DNA from: Paracoccaceae bacterium
GTDB lineage: Bacteria > Pseudomonadota > Alphaproteobacteria > Rhodobacterales > Rhodobacteraceae
Assembly (NCBI GenBank): GCA_003565055.1
Contig: PXDM01000212.1
Span: 1 to 15,400 of the forward strand
Length of the DNA stretch: 15,400 nt
Reading direction: 5' to 3'
Below, in pieces: positions 7,765 to 13,635 of this stretch; the stretch's first letter is position 1; each line of letters starts with the position of its first letter. The notes below the pieces were generated by a model. That model saw nothing but the letters and a program-made list of their open reading frames with translations, was not told where the DNA came from and ran no database searches. The translations under genes and the position numbers were made by a program.

Positions 7765-8280
7765 GTGAGCCTGAAAAACGAGTTGCACACGCATATCGGA
7801 AGCCTGCGCCGCTACGCGCTGGTCCTGACGCGCGATCCTTCTGCCGCCGATGATCTGGTGCAGGAGACGCTGGTCAAGGCGATCGCCAAGGCCGATACCT
7901 TCCAGCGCGGCTCCGACCTGCGGCCCTGGCTGTTCCGGATCCTGCACAACACACATATCAGCGCGATCCGGCGCGAAAAGACCCGCACGGAGGCGGCGCC
8001 TGATCTGCCCAAACCGATTGCGACCGAGTGCCAGCACAGGCAGCTTGAACTCAAGCAAGTGCTCGCGGCGCTCGATCATCTGCCCGAGGCCCAGCGCAAG
8101 CCGATCATCCTGATCGCGCTCAAGGAAATGAGCTACGCCGAAGCGGCAAAGACCCTCGATGTGCCACTTGGCACCTTCATGTCGCGTCTGGGCCGGGGGC
8201 GTGAAGCGCTCCGCCAGATCGTGCAGGGCGTTGGCAAGGGTAAGTTGACGCTATTGAAACGAAAAGGAGAAAGCACATGA
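7765..8280 (+). CDS. ECF-family RNA polymerase sigma factor
   Basis: A 171-residue protein of typical ECF size, containing only regions 2 and 4. Region 2 spans about 12-72, with the core-binding DDLVQETLVKA stretch and the RPWLFRILHNTHIS helix that reads the -10 box. Region 4 spans about 95-150, with LPEAQRKPIILIALKEMSYAEAAKTLDVPLGTFMSRLGRGR forming the helix-turn-helix that contacts the -35 box. Translation starts at a GTG (7765) with GAGG 7 bases upstream. Its stop overlaps the anti-sigma start as ATGA (8277-8280), so the two proteins should be made in coupled amounts. It would redirect RNA polymerase to stress genes when released from the anti-sigma factor. A matching promoter pair in the upstream spacer suggests it activates itself and the DUF2333 gene. 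The inducing signal is not visible. Confidence 0.93.
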   Translation: MSLKNELHTHIGSLRRYALVLTRDPSAADDLVQETLVKAIAKADTFQRGSDLRPWLFRILHNTHISAIRREKTRTEAAPDLPKPIATECQHRQLELKQVLAALDHLPEAQRKPIILIALKEMSYAEAAKTLDVPLGTFMSRLGRGREALRQIVQGVGKGKLTLLKRKGEST

Positions 8281-9077
8281 CCACGCATCAGGAGACCGGG
8301 ATAGACCTTGATCCGGAACTGATGGCCTATGTCGATGGCCAGCTTTCCCCGGACAAGGTGAAAGCGGTCGAAGCCCGCCTCGCCCGCGACGCAGAGGCCC
8401 GCGAGGCGGTCGCGCAATGGCGTCATTTCGACAATCTGCTGCATGATTACGCCGGGACGATGGACCAGAGCCCTGCCAATCTGAAGATCGCGGCCCTGGA
8501 GCGCGAGCTTGCCGCGAAGCTGAAGAAACAGAATCGGCGGGCCTTGCTGATCGGGGGCGGCTGGCAACGCATGGCGGCGGGGCTGGTGCTTTTCGTGGCA
8601 GGCTGGGCGTCGCATGGAATCTATACTGCGGGCAGCGATAGGATGATGGCGAACACCATGCCCTATTTCGTCACGCCCACACTGGCTGGCCATGCCGCCC
8701 ATACGCTCGCCGCCTATGAGGATACGGAATTCGACGGGGCCAATATGGCATCGGCGCTCGACTGGATGTCGGCCAAGATGCAATACAAGATCGAGAGCCC
8801 GAAACTGGATCGGCTGGGCTATCAGGTGGAATCGGCGCGGATGATCATGGTGGATGACCACCCGGTCGCAGTGTTCTACTACCGCAACCCCGAGAATGAG
8901 CGCGTGACCGTCTCGCTGACGCCCCGGCACGAAGACCAGAGCGCTTATGCGCTGCGCGTGGTCGATGTCAATGAGGGTGTCATGGCCTATTGGAGCAGCG
9001 ACGCGCTGCATTACACGATCGTCGCGAATGAGCCTCGCGGGACGATCACCACGCTCGCCGCCGCAGTGCAGGACTGA
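8277..9077 (+). CDS. Transmembrane anti-sigma factor
   Basis: A 266-residue single-pass membrane protein encoded directly after, and overlapping, the ECF sigma gene. Residues 1-95 form a cytosolic helical anti-sigma-like domain (LDPELMAYVDGQLSPDKVKAVEARL resembles the ASD opening found in many anti-sigma factors). A basic stretch KLKKQNRR (81-88) precedes one membrane helix (about 98-115), and residues 116-266 form an extracytoplasmic domain. No cysteine occurs in the protein, so the zinc-binding HxxxCxxC type of redox-sensing anti-sigma factor is excluded. It should hold the sigma factor at the membrane until an envelope signal triggers release, probably by proteolysis. The assignment rests on gene order, topology and the N-terminal motif; the sensory domain is not recognised. 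Confidence 0.82.
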   Translation: MTTHQETGIDLDPELMAYVDGQLSPDKVKAVEARLARDAEAREAVAQWRHFDNLLHDYAGTMDQSPANLKIAALERELAAKLKKQNRRALLIGGGWQRMAAGLVLFVAGWASHGIYTAGSDRMMANTMPYFVTPTLAGHAAHTLAAYEDTEFDGANMASALDWMSAKMQYKIESPKLDRLGYQVESARMIMVDDHPVAVFYYRNPENERVTVSLTPRHEDQSAYALRVVDVNEGVMAYWSSDALHYTIVANEPRGTITTLAAAVQD

Positions 9078-9188
9078 CGCAGGAAAGACCATGCGAGACC
9101 GCGCTGTGAGGGCATGCTCCGCAGCTTTGCGCTGAGCCCGCTTTTCGCGATCCGAGATGATGCGGAAACGGGTCGCGCGCAAGGCGAT

Positions 9189-9212
9189 TGACAAATCCGA
9201 TTTAATTTGTCA
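9189..9212 (+). promoter_or_regulatory. Perfect inverted repeat upstream of hemP, putative operator
   Basis: TGACAAAT (9189-9196) and ATTTGTCA (9205-9212) are perfect 8-bp arms around an 8-base AT-rich spacer. The left arm overlaps a TTGACA -35-like hexamer (9188-9193), although no good -10 box stands 17 bases later. It lies 69 bases before the hemP start and is AT-rich in a GC-rich genome. Since hemP genes are usually iron-regulated, an iron-responsive repressor site (Irr, IscR or Fur/Mur type) is a reasonable guess, but the factor cannot be named. Confidence 0.5.
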
Positions 9213-9281
9213 GGAAATGAGGATCGCCCAGCCACAACACAGTTGCAGCCCGGCTGTCCCCTCAGTTTGGAGCCGAGCATC

Positions 9282-9479
9282 ATGAGCAAGATGGAAAAGA
9301 CCAATGAGTTTCTGGGCGCCGACAGGTTGATCCTCCGGTCGCACCAGACGCCCGAGCGCAACCCGCTGCATCAGGCGCGCGCGCTGGTCGGGGCGGGCAA
9401 TGTCGCGCAGATCGACCTCGACGGGCAGATCTACACGCTGCGCATCACGCGGGCGGGCAAGCTGATCCTCACCAAATAA
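9282..9479 (+). CDS. hemP: Hemin uptake protein HemP
   Basis: A 65-residue protein whose C-terminal half carries the HemP signature: residues 42-65 contain AQIDLDGQIYTLRITRAGKL followed by ILTK at the C-terminus, the family's invariant ending. The start at 9282 is chosen because GGAG (9269-9272) precedes it by 9 bases. The frame is open further upstream, but that would run through the inverted repeat at 9189-9212. HemP (HmuP) proteins are linked with iron and heme acquisition and in some proteobacteria are needed for expression of the outer-membrane heme receptor. Here the gene stands alone between an anti-sigma gene and a convergent hydrolase, with no heme transporter in view. It is probably regulated by iron via the upstream repeat (inference). 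Confidence 0.9.
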   Translation: MSKMEKTNEFLGADRLILRSHQTPERNPLHQARALVGAGNVAQIDLDGQIYTLRITRAGKLILTK

Positions 9480-9482
9480 GCG

Positions 9483-9508
9483 CCCCCCGGCCATGCGCCG
9501 CCGGGGGG
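9483..9508. terminator. GC-rich hairpin between convergent genes, possible terminator
   Basis: A perfect 9-bp stem of C6GGC (9483-9491) and GCCG6 (9500-9508) around an 8-base loop lies 3 bases after hemP, between hemP and the convergent hydrolase gene. There is no T run on either side, so it is not a classical terminator. It may still stop or stabilise transcripts from both directions. Confidence 0.4.
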
Positions 9509-9539
9509 AAGTGCCGCGCCGCGTGCCGGGCAGGGTGGG

Positions 9540-10553
9540 CTACAGCCCCAGCCCCTGCGCGATGACCTCAATCAGTGCCGAATGGGTTGCGCCGCGATCC
9601 GTCCCCGCCGGATCGGTGCAGATCGGGTCTTCGCCCTCTTCCGCGAGCAAGGCGTCAGCGCCGGGTTTGCAGCGGCTGAGGAAGGTGAAATGATGTGCAG
9701 GCGCGATCTCGATATAGGTGGCATCGGGCAGGCGCGCTGCCAGATTATTGCCCTCCGGCCCGACATCTGCCGCCCCCAATCGGTCATCCGTGCCCAGATT
9801 GATCAGCGTCATGCCGGGAAGCGCTGCCTCCAGGCTCGCAGAGAGCGCCGCGCCGCCAAATCCGGGGTCAACGATCACCGCGCGCGTGATCCGGGCATCG
9901 CGCAAATCCGCGTCAAAGCCCGGATGATCTGAAAAGCGCACGCCGCCGAGCCGGAAGAACCCGCAATCAGCGGCCTCCGGTGCGATGGCGCAATGCGCGT
10001 CCTGCTGCGCGCCACTGAACCGGACACCTGCCAGCCCCAGCGATGTCGCGCCGCCAAGCGAAAAGCCGACCGTGCCAATCCGCGCCGTGTCGATATGCGG
10101 GCCGAACGCGGGATCGGCGAGGATCATGTCCAGTGCCGCCGTGAGATCAGCCCCCCGCGCCCGCAGGTCGACCGAGCGGCGCGGCGCGCTGTCCCCGCTG
10201 GTCGAGCCGGGATGATTGACCGCGAGCACCATCGCCCCGCGCGCCGCCAGCGCGCCGGCGAGCCAGCCAAGCGTCTGCGCATTGCCGCCCGAGCCATGCG
10301 AGAGCAGGACCAGCGGATGCCGCCCTTCGGCAATCGCCGGGCCGATATAGGCGAAGCTCGGCGCAAAGATCGGGCCATCACCGACCGGGGCGCGATAGGT
10401 CGGATTGGCCGCCGGATACCAGATCGACGCCGCGACCGGCAGCGCGCGATGCGGCGCAGCGAGATCGAAGCGATCATAGCCGGGCAGCATCCCGGCACTT
10501 GCGCCAAAGGCGTGGGACAGAGCGAGCAGCGACAAAAGCGCGATACGTTTCAT
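9540..10553 (-). CDS. Secreted alpha/beta hydrolase, dienelactone hydrolase-like
   Basis: A 337-residue protein with an N-terminal signal peptide (MKRIALLSLLALSHAFGASA, cleavage likely after residue 20), so it is probably periplasmic. The hydrolase fold is shown by an oxyanion-loop LLSHGSGG (83-90), the nucleophile elbow GFSLGG with Ser165, a candidate acid Asp256/Asp257 after a beta strand (LINLGTDDRLG), and a catalytic His287 or His288 (APAHHF). Its closest recognisable group is the predicted dienelactone hydrolase / PAF-acetylhydrolase-like family; the substrate cannot be predicted. Two closely spaced cysteine pairs (188/197 and 295/312) could form disulfides, in keeping with export. The start has GGAGG 5 bases upstream on the - strand. 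It diverges from a membrane-bound AraC-type regulator, which may control it. Confidence 0.85.
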   Translation of the reverse strand: MKRIALLSLLALSHAFGASAGMLPGYDRFDLAAPHRALPVAASIWYPAANPTYRAPVGDGPIFAPSFAYIGPAIAEGRHPLVLLSHGSGGNAQTLGWLAGALAARGAMVLAVNHPGSTSGDSAPRRSVDLRARGADLTAALDMILADPAFGPHIDTARIGTVGFSLGGATSLGLAGVRFSGAQQDAHCAIAPEAADCGFFRLGGVRFSDHPGFDADLRDARITRAVIVDPGFGGAALSASLEAALPGMTLINLGTDDRLGAADVGPEGNNLAARLPDATYIEIAPAHHFTFLSRCKPGADALLAEEGEDPICTDPAGTDRGATHSALIEVIAQGLGL

Positions 10554-10638
10554 GGGAACCTCCGTTGATGAACGTGGCCCTGTGATGCGCCGGGATCGGG
10601 CCGTGCCGCGTCCTTTTTTCGGGATTCAGGTCGCCATG

Positions 10639-10653
10639 ATCCGGATTTCGGAT
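10639..10653. repeat. Short inverted repeat in front of the AraC-type regulator
   Basis: ATCCG (10639-10643) and CGGAT (10649-10653) are 5-bp arms around GATTT, 11 bases before the regulator's start in the 111-base divergent spacer. It could be an autoregulatory operator, but arms this short occur by chance. No clear -35/-10 promoter pair is seen in the spacer. Confidence 0.25.
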
Positions 10654-10664
10654 AGAAGGGGGCC

Positions 10665-11726
10665 ATGCCTATGCTCCCGATCCCTGCTTTCGTCGCCCTC
10701 ATTCTCGCCTATCTGGCGGCGCGTACGCTCATGTCAGAGGGCCGCCCCTTGCTTGTCGTGTTCCTGCTTGCCTGCGCCGGGCAATCGCTGCTCGTGGCGC
10801 TGGTCGGGGGCTACGGGATTGACGCGCTGCGCCCGGTCCTGCCGGTCAGCGCGGCGGTGATCCCGCCGCTGGCCTGGATCACGCTGCACGATGCGCTGGT
10901 CCGCCGCTTGTCGCTGCGCGCGAGCCTCACGCATATGGCCGCCCCGGCCTTCGTCCTTTTCTGCCGCATCTTCGCGCCGGAAACTGTCGATGTGATCGTG
11001 CCGCTTGTCTTCGTGCTCTATGGCGGCGCGATCCTGTGGCGGCTGCGGTCGTCAAACGACATGCCGCTGGCGCGGCTCGAGGCTGGCGAGACACCTGCAC
11101 GGCTCTGGACGCTGCTCGGCTGGGCGCTGATCGGCTCGGCGCTCAGTGATGTGCTGATCGCGCTCGCCTTCGTGACGGGCAATGCCGATTGGGCGGGGTG
11201 GATGATCACAGTGGCCTCCTCGCTTGTGCTGTTGCTGCTGGGCGTGCTCAGTGGCAATCCGGCGGCGACCGGGGTGGAACAGGACGAACGCGAGAGCCCT
11301 GCCGCCCCGTCAGCAGAGGTGGTGACCGAAGATGCCGAGATTCTCGCGCGGCTTGAGGCTTTTCTCGCGCGCGAGCCAGTGCATCTGGACCCGAACCTCA
11401 ACCTGACCCGGCTCGCGCGGCGGCTGCATCTGCCCGAAAAGCGGCTGTCTTCGGCGGTCAACCGCGTCACGGGCGCGAATGTGTCGCGTTATGTGAATGC
11501 CTGGCGCATCCGCCATGCCTGCGCACTGATCGCCAAAGGCGCCACTGTCACCGAGGCCATGCTCGACAGTGGTTTCAACACCAAATCCAATTTCAACCGT
11601 GAGTTCCGGCGCGTGACTGGCTGCGCGCCCACGGAATGGCAGGCGCAGGCGGCCTCGGACGACACCGAGGGCGGCGCGCAAAAAAATCATGCTGCAGCGG
11701 AACCGGGGCACCTGTCCGCTCGTTAA
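10665..11726 (+). CDS. Membrane-anchored AraC-family transcriptional regulator
   Basis: A 353-residue protein with an N-terminal membrane domain (residues 1-200, about six to seven hydrophobic segments), a charged linker and a C-terminal AraC/XylS DNA-binding domain (about 225-327). Both helix-turn-helix units are visible: NLTRLARRLHLPEKRLSSAV (246-265) and ATVTEAMLDSGFNTKSNFNR (293-312), followed by the family's EFRRVTGCAPTEW ending. The layout suggests direct sensing of a membrane or periplasmic signal. ATG 10665 is used; ATG 10671 is also possible because an AGGGGG stretch (10657-10662) suits it. It diverges from the secreted hydrolase and ends only 6 bases before the oxidase operon, so it may regulate either or both and could be co-transcribed with the oxidase genes (inference). 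Confidence 0.88.
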   Translation: MPMLPIPAFVALILAYLAARTLMSEGRPLLVVFLLACAGQSLLVALVGGYGIDALRPVLPVSAAVIPPLAWITLHDALVRRLSLRASLTHMAAPAFVLFCRIFAPETVDVIVPLVFVLYGGAILWRLRSSNDMPLARLEAGETPARLWTLLGWALIGSALSDVLIALAFVTGNADWAGWMITVASSLVLLLLGVLSGNPAATGVEQDERESPAAPSAEVVTEDAEILARLEAFLAREPVHLDPNLNLTRLARRLHLPEKRLSSAVNRVTGANVSRYVNAWRIRHACALIAKGATVTEAMLDSGFNTKSNFNREFRRVTGCAPTEWQAQAASDDTEGGAQKNHAAAEPGHLSAR

Positions 11727-11732
11727 GCGCGG

Positions 11733-12461
11733 ATGACAGAAGACAGTTCCACATCTTATCCCTATTGCGGCCCCGCGCCCTTGCCTGCGGATCTCTGGCG
11801 CATGTGGAACCTCGATCCGCCGTTGCTGCTGGCGCTCGCGCTCTGCACTGTGGCGGGGCTGTGGCATCTGCGCCATGCCAGCCGGACACGTCAGCGCGCG
11901 TTCGGGGTCGCGACAGGCGGGGCGGTGCTCGCCTTCGTCTCACCGCTCTGCGCGCTCACAGTGGCGCTTTTTGCCGCCCGCAGCGCGCATCACCTGATCC
12001 TGATCTCGATGATCGCGCCCGCGCTGGCCGTTGCGCTGCCGCTCCTGCGCATCCCCGCAGGCGCAAGCTTCTTCGCGCTCTCTGCCGCGCTCTGGGCCTG
12101 GCATGTGCCCGCTGTCTATTCCGCCGCATGGGACAGCACGGCCATCTACTGGGCGATGCAAGCGGCGCTCCTGCCGCCTGCATGGGCGTTCTGGTCGGCG
12201 GTGTTGTCGGGGCAGTCATGGCGTGATGTGGCCTGGCTGATGCCGCTGGTCGCGCAGATGGGCTTTCTTGGCGCGATCCTGACCTTCGCCGGGCGGCCCT
12301 TCTATCTGGAACATCTTGCGCTGGCTGAACGCTTCGGCCTGACGGCGCTCAGTGATCAGCAACTCGCGGGGCTGATCATGTGGGTGCCGGGGATGGTGCC
12401 CGTCGCGGCGCTCGCGGCCTATCTGGCCTGGGGTCTGCTGGGGATCACGAGGCGCGCATGA
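11733..12461 (+). CDS. ctaG: CtaG-type cytochrome oxidase assembly protein (caa3_CtaG family)
   Basis: A 242-residue polytopic membrane protein with about seven hydrophobic segments. The family's N-terminal pattern YCGPAPLPADLW followed by WNLDPPLLLAL supports the start at 11733, even though no strong ribosome site is seen; translation may be coupled to the regulator gene ending 6 bases earlier. Other family marks are FVSPLCALT, the His-rich SAHHLILISMIAPAL (His86-His87), LWAWHVPAVYSAAW (His124) and DQQLAGLIMWVPG (208-220). This is the Bacillus-type CtaG (caa3_CtaG), unrelated to the Cox11-type CtaG. Proteins of this family are needed for assembly of caa3-type oxidases, probably in metal-centre insertion. 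It opens a four-gene oxidase operon and overlaps the next gene as ATGA. Confidence 0.87.
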   Translation: MTEDSSTSYPYCGPAPLPADLWRMWNLDPPLLLALALCTVAGLWHLRHASRTRQRAFGVATGGAVLAFVSPLCALTVALFAARSAHHLILISMIAPALAVALPLLRIPAGASFFALSAALWAWHVPAVYSAAWDSTAIYWAMQAALLPPAWAFWSAVLSGQSWRDVAWLMPLVAQMGFLGAILTFAGRPFYLEHLALAERFGLTALSDQQLAGLIMWVPGMVPVAALAAYLAWGLLGITRRA

Positions 12462-12964
12462 TCGCTATCCTGAAGGCCGTGCATATCATCGGGTTCACGA
12501 TCTGGATGGCCGGGCTTCTGGTGCTGCCCGTCGTAATGCAGGTCTATGGGCGACGCCGGGAAATGCAGACGCAACCGGGCTTTGATGAATTCCGGTGGCT
12601 CACGCATTATTCCTACACCCGCGTCGTGACGCCTGCCTCCATCATCGCGATTGCGGCGGGCACAGCGCTGATTTTCGCCCATCATGTGCTGACCGTCTGG
12701 ATGCTCGCGAAACTGGTCGCGGTCTCGGGGCTGGTGTTGCTGCATGCCTGGCTCGGCCATGTGATCGTACAGGCGGGCGAGGGGCGGGGTGCCTACAAGA
12801 TGCCCCCGGTGGGGCTTACCGTGGCGCCATTGCTCGTGCTGATCATGGGTGTCTTGTGGCTGGTGCTCGCGAAACCCGATCTCGACGCCCTAGTGGCAGC
12901 GCTGCCGGCTTTCCTGCAAGAGCCGCGCGGCAATGCCATCCCTGCAAATCTAGAGCCGCTATGA
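12458..12964 (+). CDS. CopD/HemJ-like small membrane protein
   Basis: A 168-residue protein with four hydrophobic helices. The opening ILKAVHIIGFTIWMAGLLVLP (His9, Trp16) and the mid-helix pattern WMLAKLVAVSGLVLLHAWLGH (Lys85, His96, His101) resemble the CopD/HemJ superfamily. That superfamily includes copper-resistance CopD proteins and the heme-biosynthesis protoporphyrinogen oxidase HemJ. The start at 12458 overlaps the ctaG stop as ATGA, and its own stop overlaps the subunit II start in the same way. Placed between an assembly factor and oxidase structural genes, it probably helps deliver copper or heme to the oxidase (inference). The C-terminal 30 residues are hydrophilic and unremarkable. 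Family-level call only. Confidence 0.72.
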   Translation: MIAILKAVHIIGFTIWMAGLLVLPVVMQVYGRRREMQTQPGFDEFRWLTHYSYTRVVTPASIIAIAAGTALIFAHHVLTVWMLAKLVAVSGLVLLHAWLGHVIVQAGEGRGAYKMPPVGLTVAPLLVLIMGVLWLVLAKPDLDALVAALPAFLQEPRGNAIPANLEPL

Positions 12965-13635
12965 GAGCCGCATTGCCTGCACTTGCCCTTGCAGCCCTTG
13001 CCGGATGCTCTGGGCCGCTCTCGACGCTTGACCCGGCAGGGCCGGTGGCGGGCCAGATTGCTTGGCTCTGGTGGGGCATGCTCGCCGGGTCTTTCGTGCT
13101 GACGCTGATGGTGCTGGTGCTGGTCGCAATGGCCTTCGGGCCGCCGCGTGCCGTCGCTTCACGGGTCTGGACGCATCGGCTGGGGCTGTGGTTCTCGCTC
13201 ACGGTGCTCAGCGTGACGCTCGGGGCCGGGATCTGGGTCGGCGAGCGCATCCTGCCGCGCGGGGATGCGGTCGAGGTCACGGCGCATTCCTGGCAATGGG
13301 GCTGGCGCTTCGGGCATCCTGACGGCAATGGCGGCTGGATCGAGAGCGAGGAGGTCCTGCACATCCCCGCAGGCGAGACCGTCGAGGTGGTCGTGACCTC
13401 GGCCGATGTGATCCACGCCTTCTGGGTGCCGCGTCTGGCGGGCAAGATCGACGCCATTCCGGGGCGCGAGAACCGCCTGCGCCTACGCGCGGACGCGCCC
13501 GGCATCTACGCTGGTCGCAGCGCTGAATTCTCGGGCGTCGGATATGCGGCCATGACCTTCACGGTGATCGCGCATGCCCCCGAAGACTGGCAAGCGGCCA
13601 TTGCCGCGCTGCGCGAGGAGGCGTCCGATGACTGA
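12961..13635 (+). CDS. Heme-copper oxidase subunit II lacking CuA ligands (lipoprotein)
   Basis: A 224-residue subunit II. It has a lipoprotein signal with lipobox LAGC (lipidated Cys16), two membrane helices (about 35-58 and 75-95) and a periplasmic cupredoxin domain (about 102-205) with WQWGWRF (111-117), DVIHAFWVP (149-157) and KIDAIPGR (162-169). In CuA-bearing subunits the final loop reads CxExCGxxHxxM; here it is Ser187-Ala-Glu189-Phe-Ser191-Gly-Val-Gly-Tyr195-Ala-Ala-Met198. Both bridging cysteines and one histidine ligand are therefore absent, while His152, Glu189 and Met198 remain. A normal CuA centre cannot form, so direct oxidation of cytochrome c is unlikely. Loss of CuA is typical of quinol oxidases such as CyoA. 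Overlaps: 4 bases with the preceding gene, 8 with subunit I. Confidence 0.88.
   Translation: MRAALPALALAALAGCSGPLSTLDPAGPVAGQIAWLWWGMLAGSFVLTLMVLVLVAMAFGPPRAVASRVWTHRLGLWFSLTVLSVTLGAGIWVGERILPRGDAVEVTAHSWQWGWRFGHPDGNGGWIESEEVLHIPAGETVEVVVTSADVIHAFWVPRLAGKIDAIPGRENRLRLRADAPGIYAGRSAEFSGVGYAAMTFTVIAHAPEDWQAAIAALREEASDD

Noticed and set aside
9146..9177. Inverted repeat of 8 bp (one G-T pair) with a 16-base loop after the anti-sigma gene.
   Set aside because: Long loop, no T run after it on the + strand, and chance pairing is likely in GC-rich DNA; not supported as a terminator.
9207..9281. Upstream extension of hemP to a TTG at 9207.
   Set aside because: It would start within the inverted repeat, lacks a ribosome site, and adds residues not found in HemP proteins.
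12595..13635. A longer start for subunit II at 12595.
   Set aside because: The extra 122 residues overlap the CopD/HemJ-like gene in another frame, and the start at 12961 gives a proper lipoprotein signal peptide.
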